Positions 35,633 through 44,686 of a stretch of DNA of 64,000 bases are shown here, one piece after another (the stretch's first letter is position 1; every line of letters begins with the position of its first letter). The DNA comes from an uncultured Ruthenibacterium sp. (GTDB lineage: Bacteria > Bacillota > Clostridia > Oscillospirales > Ruminococcaceae): positions 1-64,000 of the forward strand of contig CALXBN010000042.1 in assembly GCA_944386555.1 (NCBI GenBank), given 5' to 3'. A program made the position numbers and the translations under genes. Below the pieces are notes generated by a model. That model had not been told where the DNA came from. It searched no databases and worked only from the letters and a program-made list of their open reading frames with translations.

Positions 35633-36496
35633 ATGAAGAACAGTAACCTTTCCACGCGCCGCAAGGTATACGATTCCGGCCTGCGGGCGCTGCTGTACCT
35701 GTGCGGCGGCATCACCGCCGCGCTGCTGGTATTCATCATCGGCTACATCTTCTATCGGGGCCTGGGCAATATCAGCTGGGAACTGCTGAGCCAGCAGACC
35801 AGCTACCGCAACGACACCATTGGCATCCTGCCCAACATCCTGAACACGCTGTATATCATTGTGGTCTCGATGGTGATTGTGCTGCCCCTGGGCGTGGGCG
35901 CCGCCGTGTATCTGACGGAGTACGCCAAGAACCGCAAGCTGGTGGCCGTGATTGAGTTCGCCACCGAGACTTTGTCGGGCATTCCCTCTATTCTGTTCGG
36001 CCTGGTGGGCATGCTGGTGTTCGTGCAGTTTTTTGATTTCAAAACCGGCATCCTGGCCGGCGGGCTGACGCTGGTACTGATGATTCTGCCCACCATTGTG
36101 AGCACCACCCAGGAGAGCCTGAAAACCGTGCCCGACAGCTACCGCGAGGGCAGCCTGGGCCTGGGCGCAGGCAAGTGGCACATGGTGCGCACCGTCGTCC
36201 TGCCCAATGCCATTGACGGCATTGTGACCGGCTGCATCCTGGCTGTGGGCCGCATTGTGGGCGAAAGCGCCGCGCTGCTGTTCACCGCGGGCTTCGGCCT
36301 GGTGCTGAACGGGTTCTTTACGGCCCTGCACTCTTCTTCCGCCACGCTGACCGTGGCCCTGTACGTATACGCCAGCGAGCGCGGCGAGATGGGCGTGGCG
36401 TTTGCCATTGCGGCCATCCTGATGGTGCTGACCTTCGCGCTGAACGCCGCCGCCGCATGGGCCGGCAGCAAATTGAAGTCAAACAAAGGAGCTTGA
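35633..36496 (+). CDS. pstA: Phosphate ABC transporter permease PstA
   Basis: A 287-residue partner permease. Its EAA loop reads [22 protein letters not shown], and [19 protein letters not shown] follows as in other PstA proteins. AAAAAGGAGAAATAAGCC precedes ATG 35633. Together with PstC it forms the channel. Confidence 0.94.
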   Translation: MKNSNLSTRRKVYDSGLRALLYLCGGITAALLVFIIGYIFYRGLGNISWELLSQQTSYRNDTIGILPNILNTLYIIVVSMVIVLPLGVGAAVYLTEYAKNRKLVAVIEFATETLSGIPSILFGLVGMLVFVQFFDFKTGILAGGLTLVLMILPTIVSTTQESLKTVPDSYREGSLGLGAGKWHMVRTVVLPNAIDGIVTGCILAVGRIVGESAALLFTAGFGLVLNGFFTALHSSSATLTVALYVYASERGEMGVAFAIAAILMVLTFALNAAAAWAGSKLKSNKGA

Positions 36497-36503
36497 TCCC
36501 CTT

Positions 36504-37265
36504 ATGGAAAATACACCAATTATCAAGGCGGAAAACCTGGACCTGTGGTACGGCAGCCACTATGCCCTGCACAAGGTGAATATGGACGTGCCCGAGCACG
36601 CCATCACCGCCCTCATCGGCCCTTCGGGCTGCGGCAAATCCACGTTCCTGAAAACGCTGAACCGCATGAATGACCTGGTGGAGGGCGTGCGCATCGAGGG
36701 CAAGATCCTGTTCCGCAACCAGGATATTTACGCGCCGGGCGTGGATGTGACCGAGTTGCGGCGCAACATCGGCATGGTGTTTCAAAAGCCCAACCCCTTC
36801 CCCATGTCCGTATATGACAACATCGCCTACGGCCCACGCATCCAGGGCATCAAAAACCGCGCCCAGCTGGATGAGATCGTGGAGCGCAGCCTGAAAGGCG
36901 CAGCGATTTGGGATGAGGTGAAGGACCGCCTGAAAAAGAGCGCCCTGGGCCTTTCCGGCGGCCAGCAGCAGCGCCTGTGCATTGCCCGCGCCCTGGCCGT
37001 GGAGCCGGACGTGCTGCTGATGGACGAACCCACCAGCGCCCTGGACCCCATCTCCACCGGCAAGATCGAAGAGCTGGCCATGGAGTTGAAGGACAAGTAT
37101 ACCATTGTGATTGTTACCCACAACATGCAGCAGGCGCTGCGTATCTCTGATAAAACCGCGTTCTTCCTGCTGGGGGATCTGATCGAGTTCGGTGATACGG
37201 AGACTCTGTTCTCCCACCCCAGCGACAAGCGCACCGAAGATTACATCACCGGGAGGTTCGGCTAA
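36504..37265 (+). CDS. pstB: Phosphate ABC transporter ATP-binding protein
   Basis: A 253-residue ATPase. Walker [22 protein letters not shown]-loop [20 protein letters not shown], signature [16 protein letters not shown] and Walker [15 protein letters not shown] are exactly of PstB type. CAAAGGAGCTTG precedes the ATG. Its stop overlaps the phoU start by one base (TAATG). Confidence 0.97.
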   Translation: MENTPIIKAENLDLWYGSHYALHKVNMDVPEHAITALIGPSGCGKSTFLKTLNRMNDLVEGVRIEGKILFRNQDIYAPGVDVTELRRNIGMVFQKPNPFPMSVYDNIAYGPRIQGIKNRAQLDEIVERSLKGAAIWDEVKDRLKKSALGLSGGQQQRLCIARALAVEPDVLLMDEPTSALDPISTGKIEELAMELKDKYTIVIVTHNMQQALRISDKTAFFLLGDLIEFGDTETLFSHPSDKRTEDYITGRFG

Positions 37266-37915
37266 TGCGTCAGAATTTCGACAACCAGCTGAAAGACCTG
37301 AATCAGCAGCTGATTTCCATGGGCAGCCTGTGCGAAGAGGCCATTGCCCTTTCCACCAAGGCTTTGCAGGGGCTGGCAGACCATCCGGAAAAGCGGGTGG
37401 CGGTTCTGGAGCGGGAGATCGACCAGATGGAGCGGGAGATCGAGGACAGCTGCATGAACCTGCTGCTGCGCCAGCAGCCTGTTGCGCAGGACCTGCGCAC
37501 CATTTCCGCCGCCCTGCGCATGATCACCGATCTGGAGCGCATTGGAGACCAGGCCAGCGACGTGGCCGAACTGGTGCCTCACATCGCCGGCAGCCAGCTG
37601 GGCAGCAAAGTGGCCATCGGCCGTATGGCCGAGGCCGTGGTGCTGATGGTGACCAACAGTGTGGACGCCTTTGTGCAGAAAGACCTGGATATGGCCCGCA
37701 AAGTGCAGGCGGACGATGACGAAGTGGATGCCCTGTTCACCCAGGTGAAGCAGGAGCTGATGAACCTGATCGAGAAAAAGGACATCGACGCTGAAGCCGC
37801 CCTGGATATGCTGATGGCCGCCAAATATTTCGAGCGCATCGGCGACCACGCTACCAATGTGGCCGAGTGGGTGGAGTATTCCATCACCGGCCAGCACAAA
37901 AGCCTGGAGGAGTAA
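37265..37915 (+). CDS. phoU: Phosphate transport regulator PhoU
   Basis: A 216-residue all-helical protein of two three-helix bundles. Each repeat carries the metal-binding E/D pattern (LERIGDQASDVAEL and FERIGDHATNVAEW). PhoU dampens Pst uptake and the PhoR/PhoP response. It is the last gene of the pst operon and is followed by a strong terminator. Confidence 0.95.
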   Translation: MRQNFDNQLKDLNQQLISMGSLCEEAIALSTKALQGLADHPEKRVAVLEREIDQMEREIEDSCMNLLLRQQPVAQDLRTISAALRMITDLERIGDQASDVAELVPHIAGSQLGSKVAIGRMAEAVVLMVTNSVDAFVQKDLDMARKVQADDDEVDALFTQVKQELMNLIEKKDIDAEAALDMLMAAKYFERIGDHATNVAEWVEYSITGQHKSLEE

Positions 37916-37980
37916 GGCCCGTGCCTTTTTCTTCCCCTCTTTCCCTTTTCCCTTCGCTTTCCATCGCGTCTTTTCCTATC

Positions 37981-38025
37981 AAACGCAGCTCGGCGGGGCC
38001 TTACGGCCCCGCCGAGCTGCGTTTT
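37981..38025. terminator. Bidirectional terminator between phoU and ptsI
   Basis: AAACGCAGCTCGGCGGGGCC pairs perfectly with its complement around TTAC and ends in TTTT; convergent genes use it from both sides. Confidence 0.9.
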
Positions 38026-38036
38026 CCGCTTTTACA

Positions 38037-39782
38037 TCACACCGGGGCGGCCTGTTCCCCGCCGGCGCCCTTTCGGGCCAGCACATCATCCAGCAGGCCC
38101 TGCACGGCGTCGGCCGTATCGGCTTCCATCACCCGGTCGGCCAGGGCGCGGGCATCGGCCACATGCCAATGGGCCGCCGCAGCCCGCACCGCAGGCACCG
38201 AAGGCGCGCTGACACTGAGTTCATCCAGCCCAAAAGCCAAAAGCAGCGGCAGCATCCGCGGATCGGCCGCTGCTTCGCCGCACATGCCCACGGGGATGCC
38301 GGCTTCGCGGGCGGACCGGGCAGTGCGCCGGATGGCGCGCAACACCGCCGGATGGAAAGGGTTGTACAGTTCCGCCACGGCTGCATTGCCGCGGTCCACC
38401 GCCAAAATGTACTGGGTGAGGTCGTTGGTGCCGATACTGAAAAAATCCGCTTCCCGGGCCAGCAGGTCGGCATCCATTGCCGCCGCCGGCGTCTCGATCA
38501 TCACGCCCACGGTCATATCCGGGTCAAAGGGCAGGCCGGCCGCCGCCAGCTCTGCCCGGCATTCCGCCAGCAGCGCCCTGGTGCGGCGCACCTGGGCCGG
38601 GCCTGTCACCAGCGGCAGCATCAGGCGGATATTGCCGTGCAGCGCCCCTGCCCGCAGAATGGCCCGCAGCTGGGTTTTGAACAGCGCCGGATGGGCCAGG
38701 CAATAGCGGATGGCCCGGCAGCCCAAAAATGGGTTCTCTTCCGCCGGCATTGCCAGGCAGGGGACGGTTTTATCCCCGCCGGCGTCCAGGGTGCGGATAA
38801 TCACCGGGCGGGCGGCCATGGCCTCGGCCGCCTGGGCATAGGCGCGGTACTGCTCTTCCTCGGTGGGGGGCGTCTGGCGGCCCATAAACAAAAACTCGGT
38901 GCGGAACAGGCCGATGCCCTCGGCACCGCAGTCCAGTGCGGCGGCGGCTTCACCGGGAGAGGCGATGTTGGCCAGCAGCTGCACGGCGGTGCCGTCCGCC
39001 GTACGGGTGGGGCCGCGGCGGTAGGCTTTCAGCGCCTGGCGGCCGCGCAGGAACTGTGCCTGCAGGCCCTGATAGCGGGCCAGCTGGGCCGGGGTGGGCG
39101 CACAAATCACCTGGCCACGGCTGCCGTCCACGATGACCGTCTGCCCGTCGGCGAGCTGTTCCAGGGCGCCGGCAGCGCCCAGCACCGCCGGCAGGCCCAG
39201 CGCCCGGGCCAAAATGGCCCCGTGGCTTGTGAAGCCGCCGGCCTCGGTGACAATGGCCGCCACGCAGTCCGCTCTCAGGTCAACGGTCATGCTGGGGGTC
39301 AGGTCATAGGCGACCAGCACGGTGCCCGGCGGCAGCGCTGAAAGGTCCTGCCGGGGCAGGCCCAGCAGCAGCGCCAGCATGCGGGCGCGCAGATCCCGCA
39401 CGTCGGCGGCGCGCTGGCGCATCATGGCGTCGTCCATAGCATCGAACAATGCGGCATATTGGCCGCACACGGCGTCCAGTGCCCCTTCCGCGGAGCTTCC
39501 CCCGTCGATGGCGTCGTCGATCTGCCGACGCAGCACGGGATCCTCTATCATAGCCGCCTGGCCTTCCAGGATCTCGGCCTCCTGATTGCCCAGGCGGGTG
39601 CGCAGGCCGGCTGCCATGGCGGACGTATCGGCCGCAAAGCGCACGGCCGCAGCGGCCAGCCTGTCTTTTTCCTGCCGGGGCGTACCAGCAGGTACCTGGG
39701 AAAAAGCAAGCGCCTGCGGGCGGACGCACACGGCCCTGCCGATACCGATGCCCGCCGACGCACCCACACCCCGGATCATCAT
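38037..39782 (-). CDS. ptsI: PTS enzyme I (phosphoenolpyruvate-protein phosphotransferase)
   Basis: A 581-residue general PTS enzyme that takes phosphate from PEP and passes it to HPr. The phospho-His is His187 in GGFTSHGAILARALGLPAV. The PEP-binding barrel shows IGLFRTEFLFMGR, VIIRTLDAGGDKT and FFSIGTNDLTQYILAVDRGN. ATG 39782 is eight bases after AAAGGAGG. It follows ptsH by 25 bases. Length is normal. Confidence 0.95.
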   Translation of the reverse strand: MMIRGVGASAGIGIGRAVCVRPQALAFSQVPAGTPRQEKDRLAAAAVRFAADTSAMAAGLRTRLGNQEAEILEGQAAMIEDPVLRRQIDDAIDGGSSAEGALDAVCGQYAALFDAMDDAMMRQRAADVRDLRARMLALLLGLPRQDLSALPPGTVLVAYDLTPSMTVDLRADCVAAIVTEAGGFTSHGAILARALGLPAVLGAAGALEQLADGQTVIVDGSRGQVICAPTPAQLARYQGLQAQFLRGRQALKAYRRGPTRTADGTAVQLLANIASPGEAAAALDCGAEGIGLFRTEFLFMGRQTPPTEEEQYRAYAQAAEAMAARPVIIRTLDAGGDKTVPCLAMPAEENPFLGCRAIRYCLAHPALFKTQLRAILRAGALHGNIRLMLPLVTGPAQVRRTRALLAECRAELAAAGLPFDPDMTVGVMIETPAAAMDADLLAREADFFSIGTNDLTQYILAVDRGNAAVAELYNPFHPAVLRAIRRTARSAREAGIPVGMCGEAAADPRMLPLLLAFGLDELSVSAPSVPAVRAAAAHWHVADARALADRVMEADTADAVQGLLDDVLARKGAGGEQAAPV

Positions 39783-39807
39783 GCCTATGCCCTCCTTTCG
39801 GAACGCC

Positions 39808-40071
39808 TCACTCGCCCAGGCCGCCGCGCACCGCCGCCACAGCGGCCTCCAGGGCAGCCTGCTCCTGCGGGCCTTCACAGCGGATCTCGATCTCCGTTCC
39901 CTGTTTGATGCAGGCGGCCATCAGGTTCATGATGCTTTTGGCGTTGATGGACTGCCCGGCTGCCAGGACGGTGACGTCGCAGTCAAAGGGCGTAATGGTG
40001 CGCACAAACAACTGGGCCGGGCGCATGTGCAGGCCCAGGGGATTGATGACTTTTACTTTCGCAGATACCAT
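39808..40071 (-). CDS. ptsH: Phosphocarrier protein HPr
   Basis: An 87-residue carrier. The phospho-acceptor is His15 in NPLGLHMRPAQLF; the regulatory Ser sits in SINAKSIMNLM, the site used by HPr kinase in Firmicutes for catabolite control. The start at 40071 follows AAAGGAGCGAGGCAT. It lies 61 bases after fruK. The Met after His15 (LHMRPA in place of LHARPA) is a small deviation next to the active site. Confidence 0.95.
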   Translation of the reverse strand: MVSAKVKVINPLGLHMRPAQLFVRTITPFDCDVTVLAAGQSINAKSIMNLMAACIKQGTEIEIRCEGPQEQAALEAAVAAVRGGLGE

Positions 40072-40132
40072 ATGCCTCGCTCCTTTGGAATCGATGATCT
40101 GCAGGAAACCTGCGTTTTCTCTACATACAATT

Positions 40133-41074
40133 TTACTCAATTTCCCCGCCGGTTGCAAGCGGTTTTGCCGCGATCTGCCCCAGAAACCGGCGAACGGTTT
40201 CGCCGGACGGCGGCCCGCCGGCAAACGCCCAGGCGCTGCCCGCCGCTATGCCCCAGCACAGTGCCGGGGCCGGGGCGCCCCCGGCCAGCCAGCCCGCCAG
40301 GAAGCCCGCCACCATGGCGTCCCCCGCGCCGACCGCGCTGCGCACCGCGCCGGACGGCGCTACGGCCGCATAGCAGGTGCCGTCCTCTGCCAGCAAAACC
40401 GCGCCGTCGGCGCCCATGCTGACCAGCACATGGCGGGCGCCGGCCGCCTGCAGGCGTGCAGCGCCGGCGCGGGCCCGGGCGAAGGTATCAACAGGCTGCC
40501 CGAACAGAGCCGCCAGTTCCTCCCGGTTGGGTTTGACGAGGAACGGCCGTGCCGCCAGCGCCTGCAGCAGCAGCGGGCCCTCGGCATCCACGGCCACCAG
40601 CGCGCCGCGGGCGGCGGGGCCTGCGGCCAGGCGGCCATAGACGCCCTGCCCTGCCCCTGGCGGCACACTGCCCGAGAGCACCAGCACGTCCCCGGCGCCC
40701 AGCCCCGCCAGGGAAGACTCCAGGGCCTCCCAGGCACTTTCCGCTGCCGCCGGGCCGGGTGCGTTCAGTTCGGTAGCCGTCCGGCCGTCCAGCAGCTTGA
40801 CATTGATGCGCGTGCAGCCCGTTCCCGGCGCCAGGAAAGCAGTTTCGACCCCTTCTTCGGCCAGCGCCCGGGCCAGGGCATCGCCGGTGAAGCCGCCCGC
40901 AAAGCCCGCAGCCCGAACCGGCAGGCCCAGCCGACGGGCCATGCGGGCTACATTGACGCCCTTGCCGCCGGGCGTAAGGGCGGCGGCCGCCGCGCGGTTC
41001 ACCTGCCCCACGCACAATGAGGGCAGGGACAGGGTGTAATCCAGCGAGGGATTGCAGGTGACGGTGCAGAACAT
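40133..41074 (-). CDS. fruK: 1-phosphofructokinase (PfkB family)
   Basis: A 313-residue sugar kinase. CNPSLDYTLSLPSLCVGQVNR and LTPGGKGVNVARMARRLG at the N-terminus, VLSGSVPPGAG, and the PfkB signature SAVGAGDAMVAGFLAGW with the catalytic Asp point to FruK/LacC-type phosphosugar kinases. Fructose-1-phosphate to fructose-1,6-bisphosphate is the best reading; tagatose-6-phosphate kinase is an alternative. It heads a fruK-ptsH-ptsI cluster without any sugar-specific enzyme II in the window. Confidence 0.85.
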   Translation of the reverse strand: MFCTVTCNPSLDYTLSLPSLCVGQVNRAAAAALTPGGKGVNVARMARRLGLPVRAAGFAGGFTGDALARALAEEGVETAFLAPGTGCTRINVKLLDGRTATELNAPGPAAAESAWEALESSLAGLGAGDVLVLSGSVPPGAGQGVYGRLAAGPAARGALVAVDAEGPLLLQALAARPFLVKPNREELAALFGQPVDTFARARAGAARLQAAGARHVLVSMGADGAVLLAEDGTCYAAVAPSGAVRSAVGAGDAMVAGFLAGWLAGGAPAPALCWGIAAGSAWAFAGGPPSGETVRRFLGQIAAKPLATGGEIE

Positions 41075-41152
41075 GGCAGTTTCCCCTTCCCGGCCGGGGC
41101 CCGCTGCCCACCGGCCAGCTTTTTTTCAAATTGTAGCACGAGGACCGCCGGG

Positions 41153-41181
41153 ATGCAACGGGAATGCCTTTATGTTATAAT
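41153..41181 (+). promoter_or_regulatory. Probable promoter of the threonine aldolase gene
   Basis: -10 TATAAT (41176-41181), 17-base spacer, weak -35 ATGCAA (41153-41158). Confidence 0.55.
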
Positions 41182-41301
41182 GTAAATCGCATCGGCGCAG
41201 AAGGCGCGCCGGCGCGCAACGCCCTGCGGGAGGCCGGCGGCTTTTCGTATGCAGCTTTCCCGCGCGGGCACTTTACACCTGTATCGAAAAGGGGAACTGC
41301 C

Positions 41302-42342
41302 ATGATTCGATTCAACAACGACTACAGCGAGGGCGCCCATCCGCGCATCCTGGAAGCCCTGGGGGCCATCAATTTCAGTCAGAACGCCGGCTACGGCGAG
41401 GACGAACACTGCCGCGCCGCGGCCGAACGCATCCGGGCGCTGGCCGGCCAGCCCGACGCCGCAGTGCACTTTCTGGTGGGCGGCACCCAGGCCAACGCCA
41501 CAGTGATCGACGCCGCCCTGCGGCCTCATCAGGGGGTGCTGTGCGCCGAGACCGGGCACATCTGCGGCCACGAGACCGGCGCCGTGGAGGCCACCGGACA
41601 CAAGGTGCTGCCCCTGCCCGCCCGAGCGGGGAAAATCACCGCCGAACAGGTGGAGGAATACTGCCGGGCCCACTGGGCCGACGCCAGCTTCGAACACTAT
41701 GTGCAGCCGAAGATGGTATACCTTTCACTGCCCACGGAGCTGGGGACGCTGTACACAAAAGCCGAGCTGGAGGCCATGCGGGCTGTGTGCGACCGCCGGG
41801 GCCTGTACCTGTTCGTGGACGGCGCGCGCCTGGGCTACGGCCTGGCTGCCCCCGCCTGCGACATTACCCTGCCCCAACTGGCAGCCCTGTGCGACGTGTT
41901 CTATTTGGGCGGGACCAAGCAGGGTGCACTGTTCGGCGAGGCCGTGGTGCTGCGCAATGACGCCCTGAAGGCCGACTTCCGGTATCTGATCAAGCAGCAC
42001 GGAGGCATGCTGGCCAAGGGCTGGCTGCTGGGCGTGCAGTTTGAGGAATTGCTGCGGGACGATTTGTACTTCCGCCTGGCCGGCCACGCTGACAGCCTGG
42101 CCGAGCGGCTGCGCACCGCCCTGGGACAGATGGGCGTTCCCTTCTATGTGGACAGCCCCACCAACCAGCTGTTCCCCATCCTGCCCGACGGCGTGCTGGA
42201 GGCCCTGGCCCGGGACTATACTTTTACAGAGACGGCCCGGGTGGACGAAGGCCGCCGGGCAGTGCGCCTGTGCACCAGCTGGGCCACCCGGCCCGAGCAC
42301 GTGGAAGCGCTGATCGCCTCGGTGCAGGCTTTGCTGACATGA
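41302..42342 (+). CDS. Low-specificity L-threonine aldolase family protein
   Basis: A 346-residue PLP enzyme expected to split L-threonine or allo-threonine into glycine and acetaldehyde. The N-terminal MIRFNNDYSEGAHPRILEAL, the HICGHETGAVEATGHK motif and the PLP lysine in FYLGGTKQGALFGEAVV are family marks. ATG 41302 follows AAAAGGGGAACTGCC. Single gene with its own promoter and terminator. Beta-eliminating lyase relatives exist, so exact substrate is uncertain. Confidence 0.87.
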   Translation: MIRFNNDYSEGAHPRILEALGAINFSQNAGYGEDEHCRAAAERIRALAGQPDAAVHFLVGGTQANATVIDAALRPHQGVLCAETGHICGHETGAVEATGHKVLPLPARAGKITAEQVEEYCRAHWADASFEHYVQPKMVYLSLPTELGTLYTKAELEAMRAVCDRRGLYLFVDGARLGYGLAAPACDITLPQLAALCDVFYLGGTKQGALFGEAVVLRNDALKADFRYLIKQHGGMLAKGWLLGVQFEELLRDDLYFRLAGHADSLAERLRTALGQMGVPFYVDSPTNQLFPILPDGVLEALARDYTFTETARVDEGRRAVRLCTSWATRPEHVEALIASVQALLT

Positions 42343-42375
42343 GATAAGCGCGCCGGTGCTTCCTGCCGGCCATCT

Positions 42376-42405
42376 GCGGACGCCTTTCGGGGCGTCCGCC
42401 TTTTT
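42376..42405 (+). terminator. Terminator of the threonine aldolase gene
   Basis: GCGGACGCC / GGCGTCCGC stem then CTTTTT, 33 bases past the stop. Confidence 0.85.
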
Positions 42406-42423
42406 GGGCCCGGGGCCCGGACC

Positions 42424-42451
42424 TTGACAATCGGCGCGGCGGGATTATAAT
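42424..42451 (+). promoter_or_regulatory. Promoter of the MarR-exporter operon
   Basis: Consensus -35 TTGACA (42424-42429), 16-base spacer, consensus -10 TATAAT (42446-42451). The operator begins two bases downstream. Confidence 0.85.
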
Positions 42452-42452
42452 T

Positions 42453-42479
42453 GTGATACATCAACTGTTGATACATCAC
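42453..42479 (+). promoter_or_regulatory. Putative MarR operator
   Basis: The centre ATCAACTGTTGAT is a perfect inverted repeat; TGATACATCA is also repeated directly with a 15-base period, and the ends GTGAT/ATCAC invert. It sits at the transcription start, where a MarR protein would block transcription. Confidence 0.7.
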
Positions 42480-42495
42480 AAAGGAGTGGGATGCC

Positions 42496-42942
42496 ATGGA
42501 GGAGAATTTCCATCTGCTTTTGTACCGGGCCTTTCACGGCAAGCGCAACTATCTGCGGCCGTACCTGGTACAGCTGGGCCTGGGGCCGGGCCAGCCCAAG
42601 CTGCTGGACTATCTGGCCCAGCACGGGCCCTGCCGCCAACGCCAGCTGGCCGAGTACTTTGAAATTGACCCGGCCGCCGTGAGCCGCATGCTGGACGGCC
42701 TGGAGAAGGGCGGGTTCATCACCCGGCAGGCCGACCCGGACAGCCGCCGGGCCGGGCTGATCGGCGCAACCGAAAAGGGCCGTGCCGCCAGCACCGCCTG
42801 GCAGGCCCACTGCGCCCGGGCTGAAGAGCTGATGCTGCAGGATTTTTCGCCGGAAGAACGGGCGTATTTCCGCGATTACCTGAAGCGGGCCGGGCAGAAC
42901 ATCCGGCGCGCCGGGCAAAGGGGGGACGGGGCCAATGGATGA
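42496..42942 (+). CDS. MarR-family transcriptional regulator
   Basis: A 148-residue winged-helix repressor. The recognition region runs from RQLAEYFEIDPAAVSRMLDG into GGFITRQADPDSRRAG, the wing with the D-x-R signature. AAAGGAGTGGGATGCC precedes the ATG. It overlaps the first exporter gene by eight bases and presumably represses its own operon through the repeats at 42453-42479, releasing on binding an exported compound. Confidence 0.9.
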   Translation: MEENFHLLLYRAFHGKRNYLRPYLVQLGLGPGQPKLLDYLAQHGPCRQRQLAEYFEIDPAAVSRMLDGLEKGGFITRQADPDSRRAGLIGATEKGRAASTAWQAHCARAEELMLQDFSPEERAYFRDYLKRAGQNIRRAGQRGDGANG

Positions 42943-44686
42943 CTTGAAGCGAATTTTCGGCTACTTGGGGCCGTACAAAAAGGATCTGGCCTTTGCCGCC
43001 GCCCTGGTGCTGGTGGAGACCTGCTTTGAGCTGGTGATCCCGGTTCTGATGGCCGATATTATCGACGTGGGCGTGGCTACCGGCGATGTGGGGCTGATCG
43101 TCGGCCGCGGGCTGCTGATGGCCGGCTGCGCGCTGCTGGCGCTGCTGGGCGGGCTGTTCTATGCGCGCTTCGGGGCCAAGGCCGCCTACGGCCTGGGCGC
43201 GCGGGTGCGCCGGGCCCAGTACGCCCAGGTGCAGCGCTATGCTTTCGCCAACCTGGACCGGTTCGAGACCTCTTCGCTGGTGACGCGCATGACCACCGAC
43301 ATCACCGTGCTGCAGAACGCCATCAGCGGCGGGCTGCGGCCGCTGGTGCGCGCGCCCATGATGCTGGCGCTGGGGGTTGGCTTCTCGGTGTACATGAACC
43401 CCACTCTGGCGCTGGTGTTTTTCTTCTGTGTACCGGTGCTGGGCATCATCCTGTTTTTCGTGGTGCGCACGGTGGCGCCCATGTACGGCCGCCTGCAGAA
43501 AGCCATGGACCGGCTGAACGACGTAGTGCAGGAGGCCCTGGTAGCCGTGCGGGCCGTAAAAGCCTTTGTGCGGGGCGAATATGAAGAGGAAAAATTTTCC
43601 GCTGTAAACGCCGAACTGATGTCCACCAGCAGGCGCACATTCCACTATGCGGTGCTGAACATGCCCGCTTTCCAGCTGGTGATGTATTCCAGTACCGTGC
43701 TGATCATGTGGTTCGGCGGGCAGATGATTCTGGCGGGCACCCTGCAGGTAGGCGAGCTGACAGGCTTCATCAGCTATGTGCTGCAGGTGATGAACTCGCT
43801 GATGATGATTTCCAACGTCTTCCTGATGCTGACCCGCAGCCTGGCCAGCGCACAGCGCATCGCCCAGGTGCTGGACGAGGAACCGGCCCTGGAGAACCCC
43901 GCAGAGGGGGTGCGGGAAATTCCCGACGGCAGTGTGGAGTTCCGGGACGTGAGCTTCAAATACCATACCGACGCCGCCGAGAGCGCCCTGTCCGGGGTAA
44001 ACCTGACCATTCCCGCCGGGCAGACCGTGGGCATCCTGGGGGGGACCGGTTCTGCCAAAACCACGCTGGTGCAGCTGATTCCCCGGCTGTACGACGCCAC
44101 CGAAGGGCAGGTGCTGGTGGGCGGGCACGATGTGCGCAGCTATGACCTGGCCGCTTTGCGTGACGCTGTGGGCATTGTGCTGCAGAAAAACGTACTGTTC
44201 AGCGGCACTGTGCGGGAGAATTTGCAGTGGGGCAACCCCCAGGCCACCGACGAGGAGCTGTGGGCCGCCTGCCGGGCAGCCTGCGCCGACGAATTCCTGG
44301 AACGGATGCCCGGCGGGCTGGATGCCGACCTGGGCCAGGGGGGCGTAAATGTGTCCGGCGGGCAGAAACAGCGGCTGTGCATCGCCCGCACACTGCTGAA
44401 AAAGCCCAGGGTGCTGATTTTTGACGACTCCACCAGCGCCGTGGACACCGCCACCGAGGCGCGCATCCGCGCCGCGCTGCGGGCGCTGCCCGGGATGACA
44501 AAGATCATCATCGCCCAGCGCATCAGCTCGGTGATGAACACCGACCAGATCATCATTCTGGAGGATGGGCATGTGCACGCCGTGGGCACCCACAGCCAGC
44601 TGCTGGCCTCAGACCCCATCTACCAGGAGATCTACACTTCCCAGATGAAAGGAGGCGACGGCCATGGCCAGACCGATCAGCGGTAA
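42935..44686 (+). CDS. ABC exporter half-transporter with degenerate catalytic site
   Basis: A 583-residue type IV ABC exporter subunit: six transmembrane helices (about 1-310) then an ATPase domain. The Walker A reads GGTGSAKTT in place of GxxGxGKS/T, near residue 368, and the Walker B is LIFDDSTSAVD near 491, with Asp in place of the catalytic Glu; signature VSGGQKQRLCIARTLL is normal. Such asymmetry is typical of heterodimeric exporters (BmrC/D type). It overlaps the partner gene by 23 bases. Confidence 0.9.
   Translation: MDDLKRIFGYLGPYKKDLAFAAALVLVETCFELVIPVLMADIIDVGVATGDVGLIVGRGLLMAGCALLALLGGLFYARFGAKAAYGLGARVRRAQYAQVQRYAFANLDRFETSSLVTRMTTDITVLQNAISGGLRPLVRAPMMLALGVGFSVYMNPTLALVFFFCVPVLGIILFFVVRTVAPMYGRLQKAMDRLNDVVQEALVAVRAVKAFVRGEYEEEKFSAVNAELMSTSRRTFHYAVLNMPAFQLVMYSSTVLIMWFGGQMILAGTLQVGELTGFISYVLQVMNSLMMISNVFLMLTRSLASAQRIAQVLDEEPALENPAEGVREIPDGSVEFRDVSFKYHTDAAESALSGVNLTIPAGQTVGILGGTGSAKTTLVQLIPRLYDATEGQVLVGGHDVRSYDLAALRDAVGIVLQKNVLFSGTVRENLQWGNPQATDEELWAACRAACADEFLERMPGGLDADLGQGGVNVSGGQKQRLCIARTLLKKPRVLIFDDSTSAVDTATEARIRAALRALPGMTKIIIAQRISSVMNTDQIIILEDGHVHAVGTHSQLLASDPIYQEIYTSQMKGGDGHGQTDQR

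Noticed and set aside
34685..36331. Long His/Gln-rich open frame on the minus strand
   Set aside because: Antisense shadow of pstC and pstA.
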